From: Dipteris shenzhenensis
Taxonomy: Eukaryota; Polypodiophyta; Polypodiopsida; Gleicheniales
NCBI GenBank assembly: GCA_047967505.1
Contig: CM106538.1
Strand: one strand, 5' to 3'
DNA: 64,000 nucleotides
Shown: positions 45,093 through 58,890 of the stretch, piece after piece
Position numbering within the stretch: the stretch's first letter is position 1
Layout: each line of letters opens with the position of its first letter
Notes under the pieces: model-generated
Seen by the model: the letters and a program-made list of their open reading frames with translations, nothing else
Databases searched by the model: none
What the model was told of the DNA's origin: nothing
Translations under genes and position numbers: made by a program

Positions 45093-47270
45093 TGGTATTA
45101 AAGCACGTGGTCGTTCCTTCCGCTGAGGCGCCATCGGTGAGAGATCGAGAGGTCCTTCTTGATTATTCCATTCACTTTCATTGAGTGAAATTTTCGTTCA
45201 TCTCTTTTGAGAGTTTGTGAGAGATCTAGTGATTGAGAGAGAGATTTGTGAGTTCTTTTTTCGTTCATTTCCCTTATGAGAATTCATTGAGAGGCCTTTG
45301 AGTATTCATTTCTGTCATGTCAGAGAGAGAGGCTTGTGAGAATTTTTTGAGTTCATTGAGAGAAAGGCATTGAAATCCATCTTCTTTTCTTTGAGAGCAT
45401 TCTGTGTCTGAGAGAGAATAGAGAGGTGTTCTAAGAGAGAGGCTTTCTTGGGGGAAGAGAGAGTGCTTTAGTCTTTCATTGAAATCCATCTTATTTCCTT
45501 TCAAATTGAGAGAATTCTGTGTCTGAGAGAGAATAGAGAGGTGTTCTAAGAGAGACGCTTTCTTGGGGGAAGAGAGAGCGCTTTAGTCTTTCATCAACTC
45601 CAAAATCTTTCAACACAGTAGCAGCCTCAAATGAACTCACAGCAAAGAGCTTAGGCTATGGGTGGTTGAGCCACAGTTCTACCTTCATCCTACCTAACAA
45701 TAGATACACCATGCACAACAATGCCGAACGACTTCTTGCCGAAGGTTTCAACACAATGTGCAAGCCAAGCCTCCAATTACAAGGCATAGACCACAACATA
45801 GCCACCTCAACAATGCTTCAACCTAAGCCTACAACCCGGTGACCTCCACACTCTATCTACAACCATCCAAGGCAACAAGCTATAGCATGCCAACATGCCA
45901 TAATAGTAGTGCGATGACTCCTACAACAACTTCTAGCTTCAGCAACCATGACAAGAAATCAATGCAATGAATGGCAGCTATGCTATCCAAATGCCCTGAC
46001 ACAATGACCTACTACCTTAATGCTCCAATGACCTACCGGCTCAAGCATACGACTATGACATAACACTACAAAGAAGCTCAAAACAACTAGACAAGGCTAT
46101 CTTCACCGAGCATAGCACTAGGTTGGGTTAATACCGAGCACCTTTTTTGAGTTAGCCTTGGGTGAGGGAATTGAACCATCAACATTTTGGCGATCCTGCT
46201 AGGGAAGGGTTAATTAAATTGCAAGCTGATGATCGATCTAGGTAGGAGATTTAGAGAACCGAGTTAGTAAGCTCAATGTCAAGGCCAGTAAGATCATGTT
46301 AACTAGTCACAAAGTGAAACCATTGCTGAAAATCATGGGCTACCATAGGAAATTCCTCCAAGTGACTCTAGACAAGTGGCACTGACTAATGTGTGCTTGA
46401 AGACCGACGTGTGGGATACACAAAGTATTCGGATCGCTACTCGGATACTTTTTGCCTTCGTTAATGGCTGACACATGCTTGAAAAGATAAAGAACATACA
46501 CGACTAGGTGTGAAGAATATTTGAGCCAAAGAAATTGGTTACATTCGACTATGAGAAATGGAGCAATCTCAAAACTAGAGTCAATGCCTAAAGGAGGCTA
46601 GCAAAAGCAACTGACCAATCAGAGTGACGAGTACAAGGAGAGAGACTCAACTACGCTACCCCAGGGGTGGAAGTTGACTTTATGTAGAGCTATAAGGATA
46701 GAATGATAGTGTTGGGATGAGGCCACGTAGAAGATTGGCAAGTGAATGTCCGTCATGGCAAGTGGAGTCCGAGCACTCATCTATAGAGAGTTTGGATTTT
46801 GAACGAATGGCCATTCTCTTGGTGGGGGAACATCAGAATGAACAAGAAGATAACTCAAAGAAAAAGAGAGTGTCTTTGATAGTACTCATCTATCATTCTC
46901 TAGAGGGATTGCATCGAGAAAGACATGAAGGTAGAAGACCAGCTATGGCTGATGGTCACAGAACCAACTAAGGGAAAGAGAGGCATGCTGCTAATGGAGA
47001 GAGACGTTGCCAAAGACCTGAAGTGAATGTGGAGAAACTAAGGCAATTTTCTTGAGTTCCTCTCACAGTAGATAGAAATTCTACTCGGCCAATGGGCGTA
47101 CGTTGAATTGTACCTTTAAGGCCTAAAGATAATACCAATCAATTGAGGGAGAGTTTACAGTGACCTCACACACATGAAGGTAGTTATGACAAGTGGAAGG
47201 CTAGTGACTCTGTCCTTCCGAGTGGAAGACCTACTTACTCTGGTTTTTGAGCAGAAAAGTCTAAGTCAAG
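45093..47270 (+). mobile_element. Leader and internal region of plus-strand LTR element
   Basis: It begins with the worn primer site, then a GAGAGA-rich leader including a ~110-bp tandem duplication (about 45369-45478 and 45479-45590). From 45600 to 47270 only short frames remain. It leads to the gag domain at 47270. Confidence 0.5.
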
Positions 47271-47520
47271 TTCCAACATCAAGGTGGAATTTCAAAATTT
47301 CAAAGGCATAGATGATGAAGACCCTTACAGTCACTTGCAAATTTTCTTACGTGTCTGTCACATTAACGGGCAATAACAGATGAAGAGTATATGGATTATT
47401 TCACATGTACCCTAATAAAAAATGCCAGAGATGGTTTAACTAGTTTCCAATTGGGTATTTCCAAGATTGGCATGCCATGTCCGAACTCTAAGATTTTCTA
47501 GGATAGACTATATCTTATTT
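47270..47520 (+). pseudogene. Retrotrans_gag remnant
   Basis: Reads FKGIDDEDPYSHLQIFLRVC, the start of a plant Ty3 gag domain. Stops and a frameshift follow; the continuation is recognisable only in patches across frames. Probably the gag of the element whose LTR is at 44827. Confidence 0.6.
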
Positions 47521-47539
47521 ATCACTATTCTTTCCCATT

Positions 47540-48090
47540 ATTAACAGAAAAGCAAAGTCATGGTGAAATGGCCCTCAAAAGCGAGTCATGGTATAATGGC
47601 CGTTAAATGTGAAGTCACATGCATTTTATGACTTTTGAAATGGCCCTCAAAATAAACATCATGATTAAACACTAAAGGGAAAGTCATGGTATCCTTATTT
47701 CATGTTAAATATCATGATTCATATCCTCTTATATTCTTTGTTCAAATATTAAAACCTTGTCATATAGAAATATCACATTTTTGCCATACTACACTCTATT
47801 TTCATATTAGACTCTCTTTTTTGCCACACATAAATAGAGCTGGTCTTAGAATGGGTCTTAGAATGTTCACAATATTTCATTACGAAATAGAATGCACACA
47901 CTAAAGAACACTTAGTTAAAATGTTCATACTATTCTAGTATGAAATATAATGTGGGCACTTAATATACGAAGCCTTAAAATGAGTATGGGTTAGAATGTA
48001 TATATTAAGCATATCAACTCTTAGAATGTTTATATTATTATAATATGAAGCAAAATGTACACACTAAGCATAGAGTGTTTACACTAAGGG
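47540..48090. repeat. Two families of short degenerate repeats
   Basis: 47540-47700 repeats 'agtcatggtataatggcc'- and 'aaatggccctcaaaa'-like words. 47850-48080 repeats 'ttagaatgtt...atatgaaataaaatg...cacactaa' about four times at ~50-70-base spacing, each unit with a small internal inverted repeat around 'attctagtatgaaat'. Confidence 0.55.
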
Positions 48091-48099
48091 TCAACATTT

Positions 48100-50480
48100 T
48101 CTTGGGTGTAGCCAATCACGGAACTATTTTCGGGGCCATTTTGGGGCTGCGATGCGATGTGCTCCTGAGTGAGATTTTGAATTTTGTGCAGACCCACGCT
48201 CTCGCCGAAGATTTTCCCGTCGTCATGATACTGCATTGGCATAATAATGAGAAAAAATCCATTTATTTGAACACCCCTAGGGGTCCCTAAAGAACCAATT
48301 CATATGAAATACTTTTCATTGTTCTCTTGCAATATGAAAACATCACCTTGCTTCTATTTCAAAAGTATTACATTCAAAAGGCAGCCTAGAGGAATCAAAG
48401 GGATCCTATGCTTTTCATGAAGCCAAATGCATTTACATAATTGGCCCAAAATTCTTTTTAAAACACCCCATAACAAAAAAAAGCAATAGCTTTATAAATT
48501 TGGAAGTGCCTTATTATAAGGGGAAACCATGCAACCAGTCCTCAAGTACCTTCCTCAAACACCTAATGAGCTTGCTTTTCCCTTACATTACCTTCTCCTC
48601 CCCATGGCTTAGTCACTTTAACACACTTACTCTGCTTTGTACTCCCTCCTCCACCCACAAAATGACCCTTCTCCCTATGCTTTCCCAATTGTTTGATTGT
48701 GGTGTGAGCTACAAAGACATGCAATTGCAACTTGTCAAGTTGAAGCAATTCATTTTTCGATGTTTCCATATACAAATGCATCATCATCTTCTTCTCATAG
48801 TGCCTTCCATTTTGGCGCTTCTTTAATAGAGTATCAAACTCTCTCCTTCCATCTCCTTTTGACATGTATGTGATCATGTGATTTGTGCCTTCCTTGAAAA
48901 CGTAAATGTCCTTTAACTAATCTTTTGAATATTGTGCACTCTCAATGATCTCAATCATTTGGCTATTGCTCTCACCTAACATAGTCATTTGGCTTTGCCA
49001 AACCTTAAATTATCTCTATTTGGGCTAAGGTTAGCTTGCTTGAGATTGCTTGGAATATCCTAAGGGACCATTCCTACTTTACCTTTTTGGTTACTAGATT
49101 CCATAGGCAAAGGAGAGAAAGGATCGACGAATGCTAGATGTGAAGTAGTATGGTTTAAATGAATTCTTTTAGAGTTTCAATTTTTTCCAAAAGATCCTAC
49201 AATACTTTATTTAGACAATATGAGCAGCATTTAAGTGGCGAAGATCCCAATTTTCCATGCCAAAATGAAGCACATTGAGGTGTATTGTCATTGAGATGTA
49301 TTGTATGAAGCACATTGAGGTGTATTGTCATTTTGTTAGAGGAAAAGCTCTCAATGGTGAGACAAATCTTATTCATGTTCTAACTCCCTTCTAATTTAAT
49401 GAAAAGCTACATATATCTTCAACAAACCTATTTTCCTGACAAATTTAGTTACATTTGACAATTATTATGGCATTTGCCCAAATTAGCCACAACCTAAGAT
49501 GGGGAAGTGAGGGCTAAGTTGTACTTTGCATTCCTTTCTGTAAATGTCAATGCATATTCATTGTGCTCAGGCACATACTACTTTGATGTTTTTCATCAAA
49601 TTTTCCTTTTTAGTTTATTAAACTTTTCATTCCCAAAAAAAATAAAAAAATTGTAATGCAATATCTACTTATTCAATGCTATTTAAGCACGGGCATTAGG
49701 CATGTAAGGTACACTAGAGTGCTAGTGTCCTATGTGGACAATATGTCCCAAGTGGAACAAAATGTTCACTAAAGAAAATAAATTCTTACCCATTCAATTG
49801 TATAATTATTGTCTTCTCTTTTCTATGCTAGTATATAGTTACCCATATCATGTGTGGGTGGACTCTCTTCCTATCTATTGTGCACTTACCTTCTCTTACA
49901 CTCTCCCTCTCTTGAGCCTTTAAATATCTAAGATTATAGATGTAATGGGCACATCCCCCCTTATATCCTAAGGTAGGGTTTCTACAAGGCCTAATGGCCT
50001 CAAATTTTATACTTGAACTACCACTAGTGCATGGACTTCTACAAGTTGTTATGATGTGTTCTTGTGAATGGTAAACTATCTTTGGTAGTGATACTTTTCT
50101 TTTGAGGCATCTTAGTTTAACTGCCAGCTCATCTATTGAGGGGGGGTTTCCTTGTATGTTTCATATGGGAGACATCTTCTTTCCCATTGCTTATGTCTTT
50201 GCCTCTGCATTCCCTCCTTATATTTGAGGGTTACTATTGTTGAAGAAATGGAGAAAAGGAGGGAGATGAGTAGTGTCACACCACACATTACTATACAATA
50301 TATACACTACACTCCACTATCCTCCACATAGTAGAGTGAACCCAAAGTGGGTATATACAAGGAAGGTGATAGGGGAATAAGGTCCCATATATCCCATATA
50401 CACACCAATGATGCAATTTATAGTCTCAATGTCACCTCTTATATTGCACTACAAGATGGACATGGAGTGCAAATTTTAAA
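48100..50480. other. No gene seen
   Basis: AT-rich. The only longer frame (48500-48826) is low quality and has no recognised domain. A perfect repeat of 'gaagcacattgaggtgtattgtcatt' occurs at about 49266 and 49306. Confidence 0.5.
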
Positions 50481-52200
50481 ATATTTCTCTAAAAATTTAC
50501 AACATTCAAGAAAATTGTAGGAGCATGTACAATGTGTGCAACTTAACATGTGGTTTTCCCATCTTGAGCTTAAAAGTATCCATTGACTTTGGGAAGAAAA
50601 GCAAGAAAATAGGCTAAAGGAAAATTGGAACTATGCAAAAGAAAAGGAAGTCACTCTAGATCAAAGATTTGTCACTCAATAAACTATGTGCTACAAATGG
50701 CTGAGGCAGAGTGGAATATATCATAAGTAGTATTGGATAGGCATGTTATTCCATGGCGATCACAATGAAGCTAACTATATAATAGATGCCACCTATAGAA
50801 ATGACCACATCCTACAACATACCTTTGGGGTCAACTGGTCATTGATATGCCATACGCACTCAAGATGGTGATGGCTTATATAATTTGATAGAAATAATGT
50901 TCACTCATGAATCACCATCCACTATTTCTCCCGATATGGTTTGTTTTTTAGCCTTGATGGTGGTGATCATTGGGACTTCCTCATCAACTACTGGAGTATC
51001 AATCACATGTATAGTGGATAAGGATTGCAGCTCTTCTGGTTTCTCAAATGATTCCTTGATTTGTGGAGCAAAGAAATCATGCTAGTATGGAGCTATTCAC
51101 ATTAACTTGGAGAAAGTCAAACTGGCTTGCACATTCTTAAATATTTCCCATGATCGTGCTACCTCTATATAGAACTTGGTTCTACCTTATATTTTGAAGA
51201 TTCCCTATTTTGGTAACAGACTGTTGAGTCTACTCGGGCATCTCCATTGCTAGAGCTTTACCTTTCAACTCTCTTGCAATTTTGGCTACCAACTCCTTTT
51301 AAGCCCTCCAATTAATATCTCTACTTGAAGCATCTGCATCTGTGTCTTCAGTGGTTGCCACCACTGATCCTTTTGATCGAGTGACTACTTGAGCATGACT
51401 GCATCTCAAAGCTCGGCTACAAGTGCTCGGCATTTTGGATCCACTTCTTTTCTTTCCATGTTAGTCTTGGTTTAAATGTTCAGCCCATATTGGACAGGGA
51501 GAATGTAGATGATTCTCTCCACAATAGAAGCAATTGATCTTAGATGGATTGGTCTTCTCCTTACCATTCTTACCTTTTTCCTTTTGCTCGGGACATGGTG
51601 GTTTACCGCTTGGTGGTTGAGCATCAGTCGTTACATGGTTTGCTGACATGGCAATTTTTGCCATTAAACCACCAATCTGATTCATCATGCCCAAACTTGG
51701 TGTAGGTGTTACAATACTTTCATTCCTCTTCTACATTTCCACCTTTGGAATACTTGTAACACCATTTCTCATACCTGGCTTATCTCAAATGCCCAATTGT
51801 TTTAAGGACTTCTTCATCTCGATTTTGAGTTTGTTGTTCTTTGTTGTTGTCCCCTTGGTATCATTGTCAGCATCTTTCTTCTTTGCCTTGTTCTTTGAGC
51901 CTTCACTCGTCTTCTCCAAAGCAACAGCTTGGTCTAGCAATACTTCATAAGTTCTAGACAGATTGACTATCTCTGGCTTGTGCAAATCTACTTGGGTGCA
52001 ACCTGTGATCAGCCAGGCTTGCATAGACTTGTCATGCAAAACCATGTGCAATTCGTTTTGATAAGAGCTTGCATTCTAAGCACGAAATCTTGAATGGATT
52101 CTCCTTTGTTCTGCTTCAACTCACATAACTTCGTCCAAATATCTTCTTCATTAATCTCCAGCCTGAACCTTTGCAAGAATGCTTCTATATGATTGAACAT
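50480..52200 (-). pseudogene. Ty3-type gag, zinc knuckle and protease remnant
   Basis: On the minus strand gag runs from 52200 (FNHIEAFLQRFRLEINEEDI, then ELKQNKGESIQDFVLRMQAL) through a Lys-rich linker to a zinc knuckle CFYCGENHLHSPC (C-x2-C-x3-H-x4-C, one residue short of the usual spacing). It continues to a retropepsin-like segment near 50950-50700 with VNIISIKLYK and VRMAYQ. Frames shift at about 52030 and 51770. Stops are frequent below 51460. No reverse transcriptase or flanking LTR is seen. Confidence 0.7.
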
Positions 52201-52209
52201 GTTTATGCT

Positions 52210-54480
52210 ACTTTCTAGATTCTTGTGAATCGTGTGAAAGATGCTTTCTTATGTAAATATGCTAGATTCATATCAAGGTTGCAACCTTGTTAGTGAGGAA
52301 TTTTGTGTTATAATCTAAGCTTGCATGCAAATCATGTTTGCATTAAGTATGCCAAATAAAAAATTGCATGGCATGCAGTGAAAATTGTTGAATTCATGAT
52401 TTAAAAATTAAAAAAAAACCAGCTGGATGCTTTGATGCAGGGAAAAATTTGAGTAAAAATCATTGCAATGTCACAATTTTTTAAGAATGTGCCATGTTGT
52501 CAATAAGTATTTGTATGAATAAAAGTTATTCATAGGAATAACACTTTGGAAAAGAAAAGCAAAATAGAATCCCAAAAGAATTCATTTTAAATCACAAAAT
52601 TCTCAAAATTTTAAAAATTTCAAGTGAATCAATGCAACTTAGATGGTAGCTGCTATAAATGTTACCGTGGGGGTTTGAACTAACTATGAGAAATACTTTA
52701 TTGTATGCTAAAGTCTTGTGGATAATAGAACGTGATTTTACTCATAAAGGGATATATTAATTCATCATATACATGCTACATGTTAGAACTTATGATGTTT
52801 GCACATATAAATCGTATATTCAGAAAGACATATATATTAATTAAGCACATACATGCTACATGCTAAACTTATGATTTTTGCATATATAATTCGTAAGTTA
52901 GATTGTGTATCAATGTGATAGTATAGTCATACAAATCTTGGAATACAAACGTTGAAGATGTTATGCCATAAGGTAAACTTGCAACAAAAGCATATTGAAG
53001 TTTCTCCTATTACAAATGCAATTTTGTTGTGGTCAATCATTGTGCAAGTTGCACATGCATATTGTACATCAATACATTAATCATTTGAAATTATACTACA
53101 TTGGTGTTTGTGAAACATGAAAGGGATATAGGCAATTGGTTGCTTAATTATTCAAGCAAATTTTTTGGACATGAAATAGTAATATAATTAAAATTAATAT
53201 TGTGCCTTATTGTTCTTAAGATGGTATGAATAACATGAAGGTTGGAAGAGACCAAAATCAGAATTGAATGTGGATAATGTATTCCTACAAAATACCTTTA
53301 AAGCTGCATCATATACATAGCTCATGAAGAGGAAATTTTTTTAAAAATATCACATTGTAATGCAAATTATGAAATTGTTCCATTCCCAATACATCTAAGA
53401 GTAGCCTTCCCAAAAACTTCAGTGTATGTTCTCCATACTTTACAGTCAATGGTATACAAATTCTAAGCTAAATAGGAATAGGAAGGTAACAACCATAAGA
53501 ATTGGGAAGAGCTCCAGCATATACTCAACCAAAAAGATATAGTACTTCCAAAGCTTGATCCTCATTTTATAATCTAAGGTGAATTTAGAGGAAAACTAAG
53601 AAAGTGATCATTTAAAAAGTGCTGAAAAGTTTGTAGAAAATAAATCCATTAACCCCTTGTCTCATGAAATTCCTCACTAGGCACCCCCATAAATTTATTT
53701 TGTTTTGTTTTTGCAATGTTCATGGGATTGTTTGTGAGTGAAATCCTTTGCTTATTCTTGTCCTATGTGGATACTTCACCTTGCTTTTTTTATATACTCT
53801 ATGCATGGAGCAGCTGATTAGTAGTGAAATGGAGAAATTTCTAACACACCAACATCTCAAGCTTAGATTCAATACAATTTGCTTCCCTAATTAGATAAAT
53901 AGACACCCCTTGAAATGTATTAGGCAATGAATGGGTACATTTCTCCTCCTTTTTTACTATATTGCTCCATTGATGTAGTCTAAGGATTTTGGTTCTACTC
54001 CCACATAGTTATTTTTTGGCAAGGGCACGCTGTTTATTTGTTAGGATGGCCTTAGCATAATGTGTGTTGGTTTAGAATGGGGGTAGGATGGGTATGGAAT
54101 TCTACCTCTAAATCCATTCTAAACCAACTAGGAATAAGCCACACATTTTTCCAGCTTGACTAGGTCCATAAACTAATCTTTAGCATAGTGTGAATTTATG
54201 AAATATGGAAGGAAAAGTAGCCATTTATATCCTATACCAATCATTCATCAGCCCATGTGCTCTAGGTTGAAGATGAATTCAAGATGGGAAATGAAATTTT
54301 GCAACTAGAAATAATATGGGAAACAAAATTTGCTTCCCTAACTCAACAAAAAGCCAGTAATGAAGCTAACTAACCCTCAATGTGCTTAGCACATGAGCAG
54401 AGATACAATGGGAATAGATCCATTGTTCCATTGTTGGCCTCGATAATTGAATTTGTTTTTTGATTGGACTAGGGGGACAT
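52210..54480. other. No gene seen
   Basis: Strongly AT-rich with no sustained frame. A repeated segment ('atacatgctacatg' and 'acttatgatttttgc'-type words) occurs at 52760-52820 and 52845-52895. Confidence 0.6.
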
Positions 54481-54484
54481 ATCT

Positions 54485-54760
54485 CTTCCATAATTCCAAA
54501 TTATTTGTTTTCATTATTGGAGCACAAATAACCCATCTTAAGGGCACTCATATAATTAGGGTATTTGGGGAGCTAGATTAACCTATCATTTGTGGCCCTA
54601 ATTGTTTGGGCTAGTGGTGCACTTCCAAATTCCAACTTATTTGTTTTAACAATTGAAGCACAAACAACCCTTATTAAGGGCACTCATATTGCAATTAGGA
54701 GCTAGATTAACCTATCATTTGTAGCCCTAATTGTTTGGACCAGTGATCACTTCCAATGAT
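54485..54760. repeat. Tandem duplication, ~135-bp period
   Basis: Two units share 'agggcactcata', 'gagctagattaacctatc' and 'ccctaattgtttgg'. Divergence is low to moderate. Confidence 0.75.
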
Positions 54761-55599
54761 TGTGATTTACCATGCTTCAAAAGCTTAAATAGGGGGCTCT
54801 GCTATGCAAGACTAGGAGCTGAACTCATGACCTATGCATGAACTCATCAGAAGGACAACTTTATATGCTATATACAATATAATGTATCCTCTCCCATCTC
54901 ATCGCTCTCTTCAAAAAGGGTCCTCCCTTATAATGGCACCATGCCACCTCTTCCCCTTTACTCTCCCCCTCCTCTCTTCACTTAATGTGGAGTCCTTGAA
55001 TCCCCCCCTAAGTCCTCTCCTTACTCCTCTTCATTTAATGCTGCACACCCCCCAAGAATGTGTGGAGAGCGGGGTTGTGAGTTGCGAATTGCAAGCTGAG
55101 GGTAGCCATACATGAGCATGCCATCTGGCTCATTAGGTCTTGTCTAGGGGTCACGGGGAAGGCAAACGACAGTAACAATTTTTTAGAGAGGATCATTTCT
55201 GTATGGAAAGGTGTGATGGTTGAGGGTAGAGCTGAGGAGGTTTTGAAGTCGGTGGAGAGTAGGGAGGTGCATGTCCCATCAGAGAGTGGTGAAGGTGATC
55301 ACGAGGCAGATCGACCCTCGTATGCAGTGGTGGTAGTTTCTCTGAGCTAGACAATGAGTTGGCAACAAGGCTACTTTAAGCAGAGGTTGAAAGGCATGCA
55401 AGGGAAGTGGCAAGGAAGCCTTGGTTCGAGAATGGCAAGAGGCATTTTGCTGCATGCAAGCTACATTTGAGGGATGTGAAGCCATAGCTTACTAGGTTGG
55501 CTAAGGGGGGGATTTACCTGTCTTTTACTGGTCAAGTGTGTTTGATGGTCGAGTTGAAAGAATTTCTTTTGTTTGAATATGACATTCGTTAGATTGGAT

Positions 55600-55950
55600 A
55601 CACGAGACAGTTCTTGCTGAAGGGTTTCTTCTTGGTTCACTTGTTGTCTGAGAAGCTCTGGGATGAAATGTCTAGAAGATCATTCATGTTCTTAGAGGCT
55701 ACAGTCTTGGTCATCCCTTGGATTTTGAGCTTCAGCATTGATGAGTTTTTATTCCTTGAGTATCTAGTATGGATCGAATTCCCCAACATGCCAGCGATCC
55801 TAGGCAAATTAGTTGAGTGGATGGCTTCAGCATTGGGGCGATTTCTTCTGGTACCCCCTCCAACTAAATCTTAAGCAAATCTAGGGAGGTCCTGGATATT
55901 ATGGGATAGGAGGCAAGACATGCTTGACTTTATGGATGTAGAGTTGCAAA
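55600..55950 (+). pseudogene. L1 ORF1 (DUF4283-type) remnant
   Basis: The open stretch has RRSFMFLEATVLVIPW, VWIEFPNMPAIL and LVEWMASALGRFLLVPPPTKS. These match the DUF4283 landmarks of a hydrophobic strand, 'VWi.fP.lP..lw', and an 'a..iGr.l..p..T' tail. After the TAA the expected sequence continues, so the stop is a mutation rather than a real end. Confidence 0.7.
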
Positions 55951-56721
55951 ATGGTATGGCTATTGCCCACTAGCAGTTTGATTTGGGGCATTTCCTAATG
56001 CATGTTTCATCTACCAAGCTACGTCGCATTTTGCAATGAACTACCCTTGGAGATAGGCCAATACAAAGTTCGCTACAAGTGAAAAAGATGATGGTCTGCC
56101 ATCTCAACCACAAAAGGGTGTTCAGAAGCGAATGAATGGTGGAGATGAAGAGCAGTTGTTCGAAGATTTGCAAGTCATTGCCAAGAAAGGGGAAGGTTCT
56201 AAAGACAAGCCATCGTCAAGCCATCTAGATGGTGATCTGTGGCCTATCATGGGGAAGAAAAGAAAATCCAAGGAGATGTTGCATGACATTTCGGGTGTGT
56301 CATCTTAGTCTGCATGTGTGGAGTCTTTGTGTAATCTTTGTATGAAGACCGTCAACAAGAGTGATGGATATGGTGTCCAAGGCAGGCTCGCTTGGCTGGT
56401 GAAAGGATTAGGGTGAAGGCTCGTTGGATAATATGATGCATGAGGATGAAGACCCTCAAGAGCTTAGATTGCTTGATTGACATGCACAAGAATTGCCAGA
56501 GGTAAACCATTAAAAAAAAGAATGCTAGAAGAGCAATATGCAGAGAAAAAGTGCTTGGATTAAGCTCTCAGAATGTCGAAGCTCTCTGTACTAGAACGAT
56601 GTCCAAAAGGATCAAAGAGGTGGCCTGTAATGTGGATCAAGGTAAGGAGAAAGCTGCTTACTAGGCACTTGCAAGCCAATAAATCGTTGTCTTAAAGAAG
56701 TGGTGGGGGAATAAAGTCTAT

Positions 56722-57420
56722 AGCTATTCTCTCATGGAATCTACGGGGTTGTTGTAGTTTGGTGAAGCAAAAAGGCTACGTGTCTGTGCTTTGTAGGGTT
56801 AATGCTAACATTATGTTATTGCAAGAGCTTATGGGAAAAATGATCCGCTATGGTTCACTATTAGTATGCTTGGGTATGAGGTGTTGGTAAAGTGCCCTGC
56901 AAGGGGGAAGGGAGGGCCGGCAATTTTGGCAAAGGCTTACTTGGGTATAAGATAGATTTTCCATCTTCGAGAAGGCTAGTTTCTGGCCGCATCTGTGTCG
57001 ATGGGTTTGTTCAAGTTTAATGATCCTAGTATGTATGCACCCAATAGTCCGACAGAGCATTGTGATTTTGTTGGTCATTGTTAAGGTTTGTCTTATTGGA
57101 TGAGCATTGGTTGTTGGGTGGGACTAGAGCCTCACAAAAACAGTGTTGGAGGACTGGTCTCACATGGCTAGGGTAGTGTCGATATCAAAATGGGAGGCCT
57201 AGGATAGTTTGTGCATGGATTTTGGTCTTACTAACTGTGTGGAGTTGGACCTTGATGGTCTGGAGGGCTTCTCTTGGGAAAATAGAAGTTATGTCCTCCA
57301 AAAGTTCTTGCTGGCACACTAGGGAGGCTTGGATGCAAGCTAGGACCCTTAGTGATGATCCCTCTATCAGATGGGATTTGGCCATTTGAGCGGTGCTTCA
57401 AGAAGCAAGAGGATGGGACA
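56722..57420 (+). pseudogene. L1 endonuclease domain remnant
   Basis: It begins ILSWNLRGCCSLVKQKG, the WNxRG signature of the APE-type endonuclease. NANIMLLQEL (the catalytic Glu block) follows, and further on the DLDGLEGFSWENRS pattern ('fTW.N'). Multiple frame changes and stops show it is inactive. Confidence 0.7.
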
Positions 57421-57899
57421 AGCCAGATTGAGAATCCAAATGGAGCCTAGTAGACTTGACTATGTGATGAGCTCTTAGCGAAGTGCCTTGGACCTGTCTA
57501 AGGGGAATCTGATTATGGCGACTTTATTGACAAAACTAGAGCAAGAGATGCAGACCAATGAGCTTGAGGAAGCAGATTGTGCTAGGATACAGATTAGGCA
57601 AATGTGGCTTGATTTGGGGGATACCTAATGTGGCTTGATTTGGGGGACTACCGAGAAACTTTTTCTTCTAGGCTGTCAAGAGAAAGCACCAGGGGGACTA
57701 TTGATAGGGTACTTGATGCAACATGCAAGATAGAAACCACATTTTGACATATTGCAGATATTTCAAATCACACTTGAGGGGCCTAATGGGTTCTCTTGTA
57801 ACTCAAGATGAGGATTGAAAGGGGTTTTGTCAAAGGTCCTATCAGGGTTGTCAGGGAGGGTTTCTAAGGCTTAGAGTCTATAGCTAGCTCCTCCATTTA

Positions 57900-58890
57900 C
57901 TCTAGTTGAGTTGTGGGAGGCATTGACGAACATCAAAGAAGGATAGAGCCCCATGCTTGAATGGCCTTACGTTGGAGTTTTACAAGGATTCTAAGATGTG
58001 ATGGGGGAGGACTTGGTAGGATAGCAAATGAATCAGTGATACAAGGGACTTTACCTCAAGATGTTAACACAGGTTTGATCAAACTATTTTCTAAAGGGAA
58101 GAGCATGCTTAATGTAAGGGATTAGAGGTCAATCCACATGCTGAATACCCCTTATAAATTGTGCCTAAGGCTATGGCATTAAGGATCAGGGAGATCTATT
58201 CATAGGTGGTGGATAAAGAGCAATGTGGCTTTGTGAAAGGTAGGGACATTTTTTATACATCCTGAATATCAGCTCGGCTTTGGATTATCCTGCATGTCTG
58301 GGTAGAAATGTTTTAGGCTTGGACTTGTTGACCTGGATAGGCTTATGAAAGGATACATTGGGATTTCATCCTTGCAATTCTGAGGAAGTTGGGATTTGGT
58401 GAGCAGTTCACGAAGATGGTGGCTATGCTCTTTGATAATGCTTGGCATGAATGGGGGAGTGGTGGGCTGGCCTCAGTAGGTCCTTCCATCAAGGTTGCCC
58501 CATTGCACCCCTCCTAGTTGCTATTAGTTCAGTCCTCTTACTATTAGTTTAGTCCCCTTGCTTCATTTGATTAAGCAAACCCTTGCCTCGAGATGGTTGG
58601 AAGGAGTAAGATTCCCTTTAGGGAAGCAATTCAACTCCCAAATGTTTGCTGATGATCTCATAATATTCTCCAAGGAAAGCCCGTCTTGTTTGGATACCCT
58701 GAAGGAGATAGTGTCAGTATACTGTCGTGCATTGGTGCTAGCTTGTAGTTGGTCAAAGTCTTATGCCCTTAGACCTTTGTTGGATCACTTGCCTGTCAGG
58801 GCGGGTGTAATGCCAGTGTGCAGTGGTTACCTCAGTGAGGTGGTGAGATATATGGGTGCCTCGCTGGGTCTGGGATTGACAGTTAGGTAG
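57900..58890 (+). pseudogene. L1 reverse transcriptase remnant
   Basis: Upstream parts are heavily shifted (LRKLGFGEQFTKMVAMLFDN, around motif B). A 110-codon open stretch (58558-58890) keeps motif C as QMFADDLIIFSKES (FADD at about 58645), a 'CSWSKS' block, and VRYMGASLGLGL. From 58900 the post-RT region continues with LKSWCGLSLGWNARALVN. L1-type, distinct from the YADD element at 13 kb. Confidence 0.75.
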
